Assembly (NCBI GenBank): GCA_036417435.1
Contig: CM070899.1
Coordinates: 315,001-379,000 of the forward strand
DNA: 64,000 nt
Origin: Inia geoffrensis
Lineage: Eukaryota; Chordata; Mammalia; Artiodactyla; Iniidae
Direction: 5' to 3'
The notes below the pieces were generated by a model, which was not told the DNA's origin, ran no database searches, and was given only the letters and a program-made list of their open reading frames with translations. Position numbers and translations under genes: made by a program. Each line of letters begins with the position of its first letter. The first letter of the stretch is position 1. Below, piece by piece: positions 1 through 12,697 of this stretch.

Positions 1-857
1 GGAGTGGACGGGAAATTATAAACAGAAGAAATACAGGCTAAGGGGATTCTGGTTACATAGACTCAAATGGACTCTACCTAAAGGGGGACCAGGGTGATCA
101 GATACCGTGTGGGTGATAGGAGGTTTGATGGCTTTGATCAAATACTGCAGGTGATCAGAGTTCAAGGGTAGGGGATCCTCATTCTTCTCACTTAGCAGAG
201 CTCTTGACAAAACCTTGCGATGCACATGTAACCACAGAAGCCCACAGGTCAAGACTAGTTGAGAAGAGAATTACAAGGAGCCTGTTGGCTAAGGGGTGGT
301 CAGGGGTGTTTGTCACACTTAAGAAGAGGAATAATGAACAGACAAGTAAAGCAGGGATGCACACAGATACACAGAGAAAAGACCATCTGAGGAGTCACTG
401 AGAAGAGCAAGCACCTGCAAGCAAAGGAGAAAGGCCTGAGAAGGACCCAAACCTGCTGACACCATGACCTTAGATTTCTTGCCTCCAGGCTTGAGAGGAA
501 TCCATTGCTGTTATTTAATCCACCCAATCTGTTACTGTGTAATGGCCACACTAGCCAACTAGTACACGTATAATATAGACGCAGATAGACATATATGGAA
601 ATGTAAGTATCGTATTGAAAAGAAACATCACCCATTCTTCAGAGGTGACATGAAGCTGGGTCCACCCTGGATCTCAGCCAGCACCCTCCTCCACAGCCCT
701 AGAGAAGGACCACCCGTGCCCATCATTATATGGAATCATGTTTCCCCCCTGCACATCACACCCAGGCTCAAGGGGAAAGCACAGCACCTGTGCTACTCAG
801 AGTCAGGGGTCTCATCTTCACTGACATAACTCTCTGAAAGTCAAAGCATTAATCAAA
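1..857. other. Unit A 5' flank upstream of the dead V
   Basis: Non-coding amplicon sequence. A 65-codon frame at 204-401 recurs in other units but looks like a by-product of duplication rather than a gene. No octamer ATGCAAAT is visible ahead of the dead V at 864, so its promoter seems lost or very diverged. Confidence 0.6.
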
Positions 858-863
858 ATGAAC

Positions 864-1285
864 ATGAAAATCTTCCTCCTCTTGCTGGCATCCCTCAGCT
901 GTGAGCATCTCCTGGGTCTGAGGAAGGTGGAGTTACGGGGTAACATCTGTGAAGTGGGTGTCTCCTTGTTTCTCCTTCCCCAGGCGTCCTGTCCCGGGTG
1001 CTGCTGCAGGCATCAGGTCCAGGACTATTGAAGACCGTCTCCCTCACCTGCTCAGTCTCTGGATTCTCCAACACAAACAGTGCTGACTGCTGGACCTGGA
1101 TCCCTCAGCCCGCAGGGAAAGTGTTGGGGTGACTGGGGTGCTTTGGATCTGTGAATAGCACAGCATACTAGATGTATCTCCAGAAATGACTCTCCCCCTC
1201 CAGAGACACCTCACATTTTCAGTTTTCCCTGCAGCTCAGCTCCGTGATAACCTAGGACACAGCCCTGTGTTACTGTCCCAGGAGG
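864..1285 (+). pseudogene. Clan II IGHV pseudogene, unit A
   Basis: Relic of a clan II heavy-chain V segment. The leader exon 864-900 is 37 bp instead of the usual 46, a 9-bp deletion relative to the copy at 41754. The donor is at 901 and the V exon begins at 984. FR1 reads [20 protein letters not shown], which lacks about three codons of the normal KPSQTLSL stretch. FR2 ends in an in-frame TGA (1130-1132) where LEW should be, and further stops follow, including TAG in FR3. The tail 'TGTTACTGTCCC' still marks the second cysteine. The RSS is degenerate. It cannot encode a V domain. Confidence 0.9.
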
Positions 1286-1321
1286 TTCAGTGAGAAGTCA
1301 GGGTGAGTCCAGACACGACCC
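1286..1321 (+). other. Degenerate RSS of the dead V, unit A
   Basis: The heptamer is TTCAGTG instead of CACAGTG (first two bases changed, including the essential C at position 1). The spacer is 20 bp, not 23. The nonamer is ACACGACCC. The first-position change together with the short spacer should abolish RAG cutting. Confidence 0.8.
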
Positions 1322-1342
1322 TCCCTGCAGGGGCCGCTCCAA

Positions 1343-1357
1343 CCACCAGGGGGCGCT
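1343..1357 (+). promoter_or_regulatory. CTCF-like site after the dead V, unit A
   Basis: CCACCAGGGGGCGCT matches the core CTCF consensus in the forward orientation. It begins 51 bp after the heptamer. Recognised from the known motif; occupancy is inferred. Confidence 0.7.
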
Positions 1358-1484
1358 CAGTGTCATCAGGAAACAAGAGGACCCAGTTCAGGGCAGAGGC
1401 AGAAGATGTCATGGAGGGATTTTCTCTTAAAGCTGTGGTTTCTCCCCTGGATCATTGCCGCCCCTGCAGCCCCCATCCGTATTA

Positions 1485-1643
1485 ATTCCAGGGAGACACT
1501 TCCCTGGTGGCCCAGTGGTTGGTAAGACTCTGAGCTCCCAATTCACGGGGCCGGGTTCAATCCCTGGTTGGGTAAATAAATCCTGCATGTATGTCAAAAC
1601 GAAGAGTTCTCATGCCGCAACTAAGAAACAATGATTCCAGGGA
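1485..1643 (+). mobile_element. CHR-type tRNA-derived SINE, unit A
   Basis: A short, diverged SINE of about 139 bp with a tRNA-Glu-like head ('cttccctggtggcccagtgg') and a B-box-like 'gggttcaatccc'. It is flanked by a 10-bp direct repeat ATTCCAGGGA (1485-1494 and 1634-1643). Similar copies sit at the same place in B and D. Confidence 0.75.
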
Positions 1644-4600
1644 ACTTTCTTGTCCCTAAACTTGAGACATTTTTCATGGAGTCAGGCTTCTCTGTCTTTC
1701 CTCATCTATCTTTAGACGAACTGCACAGAAATATTTCTTCATGAGACCTTTATTTGAAAATTAGGTCACTACTTTCTGTTATTAGTTGTCAAGTTTTTAA
1801 TCGTTTAATGACATAAATAATATTTACTGTTGAACTTTAAACCTGCTTTCCACCATCAGATGGATTTCCAATTCCTCTCGTCCTGACAATCTCTCCAGTC
1901 CTGTCTGATGCAATGCCTTTCACTTGAATAGTATGAGTCATGTTGATATTCAGAAATTGATGTCCATATAGCACTGCAGTTATTTTCTCCTCAGAGGATC
2001 GTTGGAAATGTCGGGACACAGCTTGGGCTGTATCATGTAGGCTGTGCTTTCTGTACCTTGTTATTTAATGTGGAGATTGATAATAGATAATTAGGTAAAA
2101 TAGAGAGATAGATAAAAAGAAACAGAAACAGGTATATCCTAACCATATAGAAAATAACCAAAGAAACTGACTGCATAACCCATTTTTAGGGAGTGGTAAA
2201 GTCTCGAAAGTGTAAACATGATACAAGCACCCGTATGAAGTTATTTGAATAAACATAAATATTCAAACAAATTTTGAAAATACTTTTCTAGCTCACTCCT
2301 CAATCCCATGGTGAGTGTCTGGTTTTCTCTCTAAGAAATCGACAAATATATTCCAACTGGCGGCCATTGGCATCCCTTCCAGCAAGCGGATGAGGGGCCT
2401 TTTGCTCTACATCATCCCCAATATTTGAATTTCTTATTATTTTGTGCTTTAAGCGTTGTAATAAGTGAGTAGCAATATCTCATCATCGTGATATTTTATG
2501 TTTCCTTAATGAAGAATCTTGTTCAAACCTTTTATCTCTTCTTTGTGGAAGTATCTTCAGATCACTGGCAAAGTGTTCATTTTCTGTTACTGTTGCTGAG
2601 CTGTGAATTTGCTGTATATTCATGATATAAGTCCTTTATAAATATGATATTAGAAAGCACATTCTCCAAGTCTGTGCCTAATTCCCTTATCAGTGAAGTT
2701 ATTGTTTCTGTTGCGGTTGTTGTTTTCAGGACAGAATTTTTAATGGATCCAGAAAAATTACAAATTTATTTTATAAATGATGTCTGGAATACTATACCTA
2801 AAATTTCATCTTGAAACTGAAGTACACTCTTTAATTCCTACCACGTCCCTATGCCAGGCCACATTCTGGTATGGAGGGTTAAGTGCACCTTCTTGAAGGG
2901 AGGATGACCATGATGAGGTTCCTGAAGTTATTCCTTAAGGGAGATTTATCCTACCTTCCCCATTAGATATACTTATTCAATCTCTTTATATAGGTATGAA
3001 TCAAGGTATTTGTTTCATACCTTGTGTTAAGGTTTTATACTAAGGCATTTTCTTTGCTTCTGTAATTGTGACAGCTTGTCACCCATGAGGAGCTCTTACA
3101 GGTTGTCTCCTGTATCCTCTTTACAGGCACCCATCCATTTGTGTGAACACTTCCTTACTTCCTGGTGCTACAAGAATCTGCAGGATAATCATATGTATTC
3201 TCTTCTGTGGCCCTGGAATTAGCCATGCCTCACATGAGTCATGGATCCTTTTCTGGAGAATAACATTAGCAACCAGAAGAGTTGGCATTAGGACACTAAT
3301 GCTGGTGTCCTGTCCACTGGAGGCATTGCTTATAGATCCTATAAGGTAATAGACCTTGGAAATATATCTGTGTGCTCTACCCCATGTATACACACACAAG
3401 TCTGCCACTATCTCTGTATCTCACCTTCTGACCTGTGTTAAGGTATAAGTGAGATCATTCTTACATCTCCGATCCTAGTGCAACATCACTTGGGGAAATC
3501 GAGCCTTTCGCCCTTGCTTGTCTGTTACTTTCCATCCAACAGTGAGAAGCCTGGCTCCACTGATGCCATCCATCTACTAATTGTTCAATTCCACATTCAC
3601 AGTAGTAACTGAATGCTTAGCCTGATTCCTGATGGAAATACCATTATCCACCAGGCTCTAGTCCTTATGTGCAGTGACTTAGAACTTAGCCTTCAGACTC
3701 CACTCATTTCCAAAGTCACTTAGGTCAAAACCTATTTTCCCACCTTCTTCAGACATGTTAATTCATAAAATCCCTATAATATTAAGTATCATCTATACAG
3801 TGTGCATCGTTCCATCCTTGAGTCTTCGACTTATAAGTAAAATTTATATTCAATAAGGTTCACTCTTATTGGATCCAGAAAATGAAGAGACCACAATAAT
3901 TCACGGGCAGTGGATGTTGGAGCTCTAAGTATCAAGTCAGTTTTGTAAATATTACGAGCATGACTTCTGAGGTCTTACATTAAGCTCTATCTAGGTGTGT
4001 AAGTGACTGCGCTGAGGAAGGGCTCTGTTGCAGAGACGACCCAGCTGACCCAGTCATCGTGCTGAAAGGATGTCAGAACCCAAGCAATGTCCACACGAGG
4101 TGGACCCAAGGCCCAGGCCTCAGACCTGGCTGAACCCTCAGCCTACAGTCAGGGTCACCCACCCTTAAACGTGAGTGTGAAACAGAGGAGCAGGTTGTGT
4201 AGCTGAAACTGAGCCTCTCACAGTGACCCTGCTTGAGGCAGGGTGGGTTTCTCCTCCAGGCCATGCCTAAGCAGAGACAGTGAACAAAATAAAGAGCTGC
4301 TCTCAGTGGAAACTGTCAGGGGTTGTGACAGGGTTTTGTGCATAAGTCAGCACCTGGAACATGCTTATTCATTTCCGCGTGCGATCCTATTTCACCATTT
4401 CATGTGTGGTAAGTATATGGCACAGTGGGACTGGACAAGGGGACAAAGGTCACACTGTGAGCGGAGTTGCTATGAAACAGTACAGATCCAAGTCCAGGGT
4501 CAAGGCCCTCCTCCCCAGGATGCAGGAGGACCTAAGAGTTCAGGCAGGAATCCTGGGCTGTCCCAGGTAGGAAGACACACCTGTGTGGATAGAGAGGTAA

Positions 4601-5980
4601 CACCATCTGACTCACACTTTAGCAGGACCACGCTGACACTGGCGAGGTAGTTACTTAGGAGACGTTGGGACACTATTACACCCTAACCACACTCGACCTC
4701 AAGGCATCCATTTCTAGTTTAAACTTGTAATAGTTTTTATTCCATTCAGCAGCCTATGTCAGGGTTAATATTCTTATTCTTTTTTATTCTGTGAGGACTT
4801 GTCTCTCTCCAAGATTTAAATTTGTTGCTGTCTTCGTTCTATAATTATCTGTTATATTGGTGAGATTTCGATAATGTGCAACTTGCCCCGTTTTAAGGCT
4901 GTTTTCAGATCATTAAATAAGAAGAACTTTCTCAGCTTCTCATCTCTGTGCATCTCCAAGACGAGCATCAGCTTTACTGTAACACCCAGAACCTGGAAAC
5001 AGTTCCAGTATCACACATCAGCTTAATAAATAAGCCAATCATGCTATGATCATTCTTTAAAAACAAGCTGCTATTAAAACCAGGATTCTTGATACACACA
5101 AAAATATGAAAGTATTCACAAATATTTGTGCTGAGTAAAATAAGCCATAATAATATATATATATATTTTTTGTTTTGATCATATATTATGTTCTCACTTT
5201 TATAAATTCTAGAAAATGGAAAGTAACCTAATGTAACAAGGGAAGATCAACAGTGATGTGGGGACAGGATGGACGATAAGAATGGACAGGAAGGAGGAAA
5301 CCCAGAAACTACTGAAAATAATGAGAGGAAGTGATTTGTTCTCTCCCGATAATACTGATGCCTCCGTCAGTATTTATCAGAGTGTTCATTCTGAGTGTGT
5401 GCACTTTATTATATGTAAAGAACCTCATTAAAGTAATTACAATTAAAGAAAGGCATGACTTGGGAGGGAAGGAGTGAAGGGAAGATACTGAAACATAAGA
5501 GACTCTTGAAAATACTTCTCATCAACCCTGACCCTCTCCATATATTTTAGGTAAACACAAGAAGAGAGCAAAGTCATCATGACCTCATTACAGGAGGGGG
5601 ATCTGCAAACCTCACCCGGCAACTCCAACTCTGTCCTGCAGTAGGTTCCAGGGAGCAGCCTGGCGCAGAGCTCAGGTACCGAGGCTGGATCTCACGGTCA
5701 CCCCATGTTTCTCCTTGGACACTATACACACCCTCCATTCCTCTGGGTGTAGATTACACCTCTAATATGAGGGTAACACTGACAGCTACATCACGGGATG
5801 TGTGTGCATATGTAAAATGACATATGGGTCCTAAGTGTTTACTCTGGAACAATCACACGATGAAAGCTATATTTGCCAAATACTATCAACAGCACAAAAT
5901 CCAAGTCTCTCACACCTGCTCTGAGACCCTGCCTTTTCTGAGGACCTTCAATGACATAGCCTCTTATATACTAGCAGGTC
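1644..5980. other. Spacer between dead V and IGHV3, unit A
   Basis: AT-rich amplicon sequence with no recognisable gene. It has a short TA run near 5153-5165 and many small frames without codon structure. A segment of about 370 bp present in B, D and E is missing around 3870. Confidence 0.6.
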
Positions 5981-6013
5981 ATGCAAATAGGGTCCTTCCT
6001 CTGCTGATATAAA
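5981..6013 (+). promoter_or_regulatory. IGHV3 promoter: octamer and TATA, unit A
   Basis: Perfect Ig octamer ATGCAAAT at 5981-5988 (Oct-1/Oct-2 site) followed by TATAAA at 6008-6013, 95 bp before the ATG. The same spacing occurs in B, D and E. Confidence 0.9.
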
Positions 6014-6107
6014 GCAGCCCCAGCCCTGACCCTGCAGCTCTGGGTGAGGAGCTCCAGCCCGGGATTCCTACGTGCTCCCATTCGGGGTTCAGGACAGAAC
6101 ACACACC

Positions 6108-6566
6108 ATGGAGTTGGGACTGAGATGGGTTGTTCTTGTGGCTATTTTACAAGGTAATTTATGGAGAGCAAGAGATACTGAGGGTGTGAGTGGATATGAG
6201 TGAGGGAATCAGTGGATGTGTGACAATTTCCTGACCAGGATGTCTCTGTGTTTGCAGGTGTCCAGTGTGAGGTGCAGCTGGTGGAGTCTGGGGGAGGCTT
6301 GGTGAAGCCTGGGGGGTCTCTACGACTCTCCTGTGCAGCGTCTGGATTTACTTTTGATGATTATGCCATGAGCTGGGTCCGCCAGGCTCCAGGGAAAGGA
6401 CTGGAGTGGGTGTCATATATTAGTTGGAGTGGTGGTAGCACATACTATGCAGACTCTGTGAAGGGCCGATTCACCATCTCCATAGACAACTCCAAGAACA
6501 CGCTGTACCTGCAAATGAACAGCCTGAGATCTGAGGACACGGCCGTGTATTACTGTGCGAAAGATA
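6108..6566 (+). CDS. IGHV3: IGHV3-subgroup heavy-chain V segment, unit A
   Basis: Germline V segment for the heavy-chain variable domain, usable after joining to D and J. Leader exon 6108-6153 ([15 protein letters not shown]) ends at a GT donor; the 104-bp intron ends in TTTGCAG; the V exon runs 6258-6566. The signal peptide ends GVQC and the mature chain starts EVQLVESGG at 6269. FR1 cysteine (LSCAAS), FR2 [14 protein letters not shown] and YYCAKD are intact over about 99 codons. CDR1 core is DDYA and CDR2 SWSGGST. FR3 has ISIDN, with isoleucine at Kabat H71 where arginine is usual, a feature shared only with the unit E gene. The reading frame is open and the RSS is canonical, so it looks functional. 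Confidence 0.97.
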
Positions 6567-6605
6567 CACAGTGAGGGGAAGTCAGTGTGAGCCCAGACAC
6601 AAACC
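6567..6605 (+). other. 23-bp-spacer RSS, IGHV3 unit A
   Basis: Heptamer CACAGTG 6567-6573, 23-bp spacer, nonamer ACACAAACC 6597-6605. It fits V-to-DJ joining by the 12/23 rule. Confidence 0.97.
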
Positions 6606-7665
6606 TCCTTGCAGGGAGACAGGAGGGGGGATGCAGGGAGCATTCAGGACATACAATTGTGTGTTTCATCCCCAGGAGCAGGTGCAGATGGTAGTTAAGG
6701 GCTGCTTTCCTCTAAGGGTCTGGGGTTTCCTCTCCATATAGCAGTTATCCCTGGGGAACCTCTCTGTATTCATCCTTGGTTCTTTACTTACACATTCAGT
6801 CTCTCAATTAGAAACCCTTTTCGAAATAGGGGGGAAAATGTCATATATGAAAGGCAGAGACTCAAAGTTATATATTCAGGATTCCCTTGTCTAAATCTTG
6901 TCTAAATTGACCCATTTCAAAACTATTCCAGCGGATTCATAAAGAGTTGAACATACTCTTCCTTCCTCATTATGATCTTTCAGCCTTGCCCTACTGTAAA
7001 CCAGCTGTCCCTGCCAGGATGCTGGCTGTTGACCTGCCTGCTAACCTCTTGCATGAGAAGCATAAATGCGCTGAGCAGCCCCGGATCCTCAGTGGGTCGC
7101 TGGGAAAGATGCCAGTTAGAGGGGGCGTGGGTGGAGGTTGTTTCTACATGTGCTCCTTGCTTCCAGGCCCAAGAGAATCCCTACATGCTATATAAGACCT
7201 GCATCCTGTTCTACTGTGCAGTTTATTTTATGTCAAATATTCATCATCAAAGCTATTACCAATAGACACATATGTAGTTGGCAGGGAACGTTTATAGGCA
7301 GGTGGATAATAACATGAATTTTCAGAAGCTGCTGAAAACAAATCTATTCTCCTTTCTTCACCATAGCATCTCAGGTGAGCACTAAAATGCAGGAAGTCCC
7401 ACAGCTCCTCATTCCAGGAAGAGTCCTGCAGCCTCACAGGAAGGCCCACCTCTGTCCAGGAACCTTTGCAGGGGTGGCCAGGTCCAGGGTGGAGACGCCC
7501 AGGCCTTGACAGGAGGTCTCACTGTGTCCTGCTGTGTGCTCTCCAGCACATCACCTGCCAAGTCCAGGCTGCAGCTTAGCTTCACATCTATAGGATTCAA
7601 GTAAGCCGTTACCTACATCACATGCTTGGTGTGCGTATGTAGAAACAAATTAATAAAAGAGACCC
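6606..7665. other. 3' flank of IGHV3, unit A
   Basis: Non-coding. Overlapping frames of 80-100 codons at 6947-7265 recur in all units and seem to be unselected. A weak G-rich 'gggggatgcagggagc' follows the RSS but is not a convincing CTCF site. Confidence 0.5.
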
Positions 7666-8428
7666 TGAGTGTTGGCGCCCAGGGTAGGCCACCCGAAATT
7701 ATGCCTCAAAGTGACTTAAGACAGAGTCAGTTCAGAGGGACATGCTGACTTTCCTCCGTGTTTTCCTGAAGTGAGACATAAACCTCCCATGTGAAAGGTG
7801 CTCTCCCCACATCTAGTCGTGGAAATGAAATTGTCCTTCAACTCATGCCTTCCACCTGCCATTTTTCTGTGGAAAAATATTTAGCCAAAGAATAAGTTTA
7901 ATCAGAGAAGCGAGCAAATGCAGAAAGAAGGGAAAACTGTCCAACAAGACTAAATACGAATAGTTTGCTCATTAAGCAAATAAAGGACCTTTAGTTCCTA
8001 CTCAAGGGCTATAGAAAATATTCTTGTCCAAGTCCCATGAGGCATCTTATAGATACTGAAACTCCCACCAGAAGGAAGAAATTAACTCCATGATGGCCAG
8101 ACTGTAGCCATGACATAAGCTGCCACAATTGCAAGAACTGGCCTCAAAGAAACGGGAACAAATGCACCCTGGACCTGAAGATTAACTCTACTTAAAACAA
8201 TCAGTATGAGGCTGATCAGACCACCACATGACCAATTGCAAGATGACTGTCACAGTTGACTCTGCCGTTTCTGCGCATAGCCCCTCTTTCGCCTATAAAC
8301 GCGCTTTCCCACAGATTCTCAGTGTCGGGTGGCCTTTGGAGAGAACTCTGTGCCCCACCCGCCAGTGCAGGGAGCCAAAATAAAGCAAACTTTCCTTTCA
8401 CCAACTTTGCCTCTTTATTGGCTTTTCA
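7666..8428 (+). mobile_element. LTR-like element, unit A
   Basis: The segment begins near 'TGAGTGTTGG' and ends 'GGCTTTTCA'. It holds a TATA-like TATAAA (8294-8299) and a polyadenylation signal AATAAA (8379-8384) 85 bp later, the order expected of U3-R-U5. Copies at the same place in B, C and D show that it predates the amplification. No flanking retroviral genes are seen. The family was not identified and the ends are approximate. Confidence 0.45.
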
Positions 8429-11400
8429 GGATTGAGCAGCCGGACCCTGCTTTCCATCGCAGAGGGACACTCTTATCACCAGGGATGGGGAATTCAGGCC
8501 CGGAAGCCTCTATGAACAAACCTTGTTCTTTCTTTAATGCACTAGCCACCCCCAAACCCTGCTTAGGTTCTTCACTAATTGAGCACCAAAAGCATACATT
8601 TCCTCCTTCTAACAGTTCCTCACAAATATTGCATCTTTGTCTAAAAATATAAAAGCTGCCTGCTTTGATCACTTCTGGGTCCATTTCTATGGCACGTCCA
8701 TGCCTATGGTTAAAATGCTTTTCTTTTCTCCTGTTAATCTGTTTTTGTTAGTTTTATTATCAGTCCAGCCTCAGGAACTCAAGACGTGGCAGAGGAGGAG
8801 ATTCCCCCCTGACAAGTCCAAATTGTCTTCTGTTCAGGTTCACGCTGTACAACCTCTTAGGAACCTCAGTCCTCACGGCCACTGTCACTCTGCTGACATC
8901 ACCTTGCCACCTGTGTTCTTCTGGAATCTCTAATTTGCATTTCCATCTCACCATTCGATATTTCTTCCTAATCGGTGTGACATTTCAGTGTCCATTGTCG
9001 GGATGTACACAGTTTATTAGTCCTTCCCTATGAAAGGACACCTTGGTCTTCTCCAAATTGTGGCCAATATGAATAAAGCTAAGTAAGCATCGTGTGCAGG
9101 GTTTTCTCTGGACTAAAGTCTTATTGTCTTTCAGATACGCACAAAGGAGCACTAGTGCTGAAACATAGACACGGGTGTGTTTACTTTCACAGGAAGCCCC
9201 CACAATGTGTCCCAAGGTGCACCCCGCTTGCATCCCCACAGCTGTGAACGGACCCCCTGCTGCTTCACATCCGGCAGGTGTTTAAGGTTCTCAGAGTCCT
9301 GAGCTGATCCACCCTTGGAAGGTTTCAGGGATATGTCCTTGTTCTGATTGGCACTTCCCTGTGACATATGTTCTCCCACAGCCTCATTTGCAAACTCTTT
9401 GTCGTTATGGTCGGGTGTCTGTTAAGGGTTTTAGCCCATTGTTTAATCCTTTTGTTTCTTTCTTATTGTTGAGTTTAAGACTTCTTGGTACAAATTAGAT
9501 AACAATGAGATATATTAGATAAGTCTTTTGCAAATATTTTCTGCTAATCTCTAGCTTGCCACTGGGTAAATTTCAAATGTATTTTTTTTTTGCTTCTCTA
9601 TTATTAAGTTGTTGTGTTTCTATTACAGTGAAAAGTGAGGTTAAACTTTCACTCCATAAGCCATGGGAACTTTATGTGGGAACATGTCACAGTACACTCA
9701 AAGGCCTCTTTCAGATACTACAAGGATGGAATAGGAAAACAGAGGGGAGAATTCTTCAGAGATGCTCTTCTGGAAAAATAGAAATGTACCAAGGTACCCT
9801 CCTTCCTGTGTTGCTGGTGAGAACTGTGCTGCGTGTCCATAGAGACACAGATCCTTGATGAGAGAGTGAGATTTCATCAGTTGGATTGACCGTTTCCTAA
9901 CAATAAATTTTACCCATGAGGGATCTGAGTTTATGAATGATTGTAACTTGAGACATTAAATGGATTTAGCAATGGTTGAAAACAAAGTCAATTTCTTGAA
10001 TTATTATTATTAATTTTAATCTATGTTGCAGCAGAGAAGAGTTTGACAATTACAATTTCAGTAACACATTTCCATTACTTTGAATTATAATTCTTAAATT
10101 TAGATACCTTGTTGTTTCATAATAAATGTTTCATTATATCCCTCACATTTGAACCTGGATTCCAAGTGGACCTAGAAGATGAAATGTGAGGACAGTGAAT
10201 GTCTCTACAGTCAGTAACATCTAAGACAACAAATCTAACATCACACGAGGATGCTGCTGATTGCCAAGTATAGCTCCTGTTTCTTCTTTGCACAATGATT
10301 CCAGCAAAGATACTGAATGACCTAAACCCTCTGGTCGCAATATTCCTGAAACCCACAACTCATTCTGAGCTTATACCCTCAAGATTTTATAAGGGAAAAC
10401 ACACAGACCATCAGAAGGACCTGTCCACGTGGTCCCCATTAAGCCACCAACATGAGCCTTTCTCCCTCCCATCACGATGGTCAGGCCCTCTTGCTGTGAC
10501 CATTACTGGTACCCTGTAGAGCAAGTTGACTGAAATCTCCCCACTTCATTTCCCATCACCCACTGGGCATCTCTAATAGATATTCCCTCAAGCATTATCA
10601 TATGATCCAGTCTCCAGACATAATTTCCTCCAATTTTCTCCACAAAGGAGAAATAGCTTTTATTAGTCCTGGTGACCTGACACATTTTTCCAAGGGTTAA
10701 ATAGACCCTAACAACACATCACCACCGACTGAAACATAAAGACACCTGCTATATATCCTTCTATGTTAACATGAATATGGCTGGATCTCCTCTAATCCAC
10801 CATCTCAAGAAAAGCAAGTCAGATGCTGGGGCATCTGTACAAATGCAGGCACTTCTTCCACCTGTTGAATAATGGGCCCACCTGGTTCTAGGTTTTAGAT
10901 GCCATCCCTTCCACTCCCCTATCCCACAGCGTATCAACTCAATTTTCAGGTCCTGACAACAGGGTCCAGACTTGTCCTGTTATTCTTGCCCATATTACTT
11001 TGGCTGCTTCTCCTATTATCGACATTCAACCAGGCAGATTCTTTAGTATTTAATTTACTCTGCAAATATTATTGGAGAAGCTAGAAGAAGTATAGTACTG
11101 TGTTCATGAAAGAGTATGGGGTAAATATCTTCTCACAGACAACAGGCTCGACATCAATCAGTGTACAGGTGAAATCACTGGGCTGAGGGAGAGCTGACCT
11201 GCCCCACACCCACAGGCCTGACCTCTCAGGGCAGGAGTGGAGCCAGTGCTACATGTACAGGGTGTCAGTCAGAGATGGGGACTCACACTGGTCTTTCTGG
11301 TTCCCTGGAGAAGTAACATCACTGATGACACTGAGGTCAGTATGCAACACCCCTGGCAATCCCACTATATATTTCAAACAAACCATTACCATCGTGATCC

Positions 11401-11781
11401 CCAGTTTACATCCTTGAAGACTGAAATGCAGATGGTGAAGCCACATCCTTAGTGCCCACAGCGAGATGCAATGGAGCTGTGTTCTGCTTTCCAACACAAT
11501 TTACTTATATGACCTCCAGCACAGTCCCAGGACTCAGTGACCCAGGGACTCAGGAGAGCTGCTCTCAGGTGGACTTTTCAAGGGAAACTGCTTCCTGAGG
11601 TGGGGGCCTTCCTCTGACAATGACACCCTCATACTCTGCAAGCCATTCACTGTGGAGGTTTACTTCCAAGAATCATGCATGTTCCCTCACCCAGTGTCGT
11701 GGGAAATGTGTTCCCTGAGCTCCAATGTCACTGGCTATGACAGAGTTAGAAATGAACATTTCTAGAAAGAGTGAGTCTGTA
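8429..11781. other. Intergenic amplicon sequence, unit A
   Basis: No gene recognised. It is shared with B, C and D at high similarity; small frames here are not conserved as codons. Confidence 0.5.
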
Positions 11782-11932
11782 CACTGTGACCAGGTCACCT
11801 GCCCAGCATGTTGGAGTCCTGAGGAGCTTCCAGGAGCTGTCTGTTCTTAGACCTTGCTAGCCCTGGGGATTCCTCAATGTCCACCCGCAAGGAAGGAGCC
11901 CTGAAGCTCGCGGTGTTCCTGCAGACACTCAG
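11782..11932. promoter_or_regulatory. Highly conserved 151-bp island, unit A
   Basis: Identical base for base to the unit B copy; D differs at one base and C at two. It opens with the palindrome CAGGTCACCTG (11791-11801), which contains a CACCTG E-box and an AGGTCA half-site. It lies about 0.9 kb upstream of the clan II V gene. A regulatory role is inferred from conservation only. Confidence 0.5.
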
Positions 11933-12581
11933 TTGTGCACAGGAAACAGTCAGGTCAGGCTACAGGCCATGTCAGCAATGCTGGGATCCATGACCATCTC
12001 AGGAAGAATGACTACCTTGTCCACAAAATACACGGTGTGTTTAGTTGTTAAGAATAAATCCACCTCCAGAGCAACTCTTGATAACATTTAAACTGTTTCA
12101 GGTGAAGAAATGTTCACCCAAGTTAAGGGAAACACGAAGTCCGTTGTGAATTATGATAAACATTAAATTTTACCTCACTCTGTCTGAATACAATGTGATT
12201 TATACATGTATGGATTGTCTCAAATACTTATGCATCCAAGAAATAAACATGAGGTAATGCAGAAAAGAAAGAACAAGAGTCTGTGTCTGACATCTTGGAG
12301 GACCCTGAATGCGGGATGGGTATTTACGTGAAATATATACATGCATGGGATTAATGTCTATTCCCCAAATCTGCCGTTAATCCTTGAGCACACCTGATTT
12401 CCTGACTAGCCCTTCAGCATCATTTCATTCTTGGACACAGAGTCATCCAGGCATAGGGAGGGGACCCAGGTGGGGCCTGAGTTCTCTGAGGGCACTGTCA
12501 GCACCCTCCTCACAGGGGGAGCCCCAGATACAGGGACCTCTCTTCACTACTTTCTGATTTTTATAGACTGATCCCTCCCAT

Positions 12582-12589
12582 ATGCAAAC
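12582..12589 (+). promoter_or_regulatory. Variant octamer, clan II V promoter, unit A
   Basis: ATGCAAAC, one base off the consensus ATGCAAAT, 108 bp before the ATG. The same variant occurs in all four clan II promoters. No clear TATA box is seen. Confidence 0.75.
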
Positions 12590-12697
12590 ATCCCCTTATG
12601 TAACAAGGTAAAAACAAAGGACCAGTTCACTTAAATTCGGATTTCTCCTCATGCTTGAAGAGACTTTCTGGGCTCCATGAATCTCATCCGCAAGAAG

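Noticed and set aside
204..401. 65-codon open frame repeated in several units (also 14551, 41095, 55994)
   Set aside because: Its recurrence follows from block duplication. There is no recognisable domain, the unit C version is altered, and no splice or promoter context supports it.
6413..6643. Minus-strand frames across V exons, repeated in every unit
   Set aside because: Antisense shadows of the strongly conserved V coding sequence.
6947..7265. Overlapping frames of 80-120 codons downstream of each IGHV3 gene
   Set aside because: Two different frames are open over the same bases, and lengths change between units; this looks like an unselected duplicated spacer.
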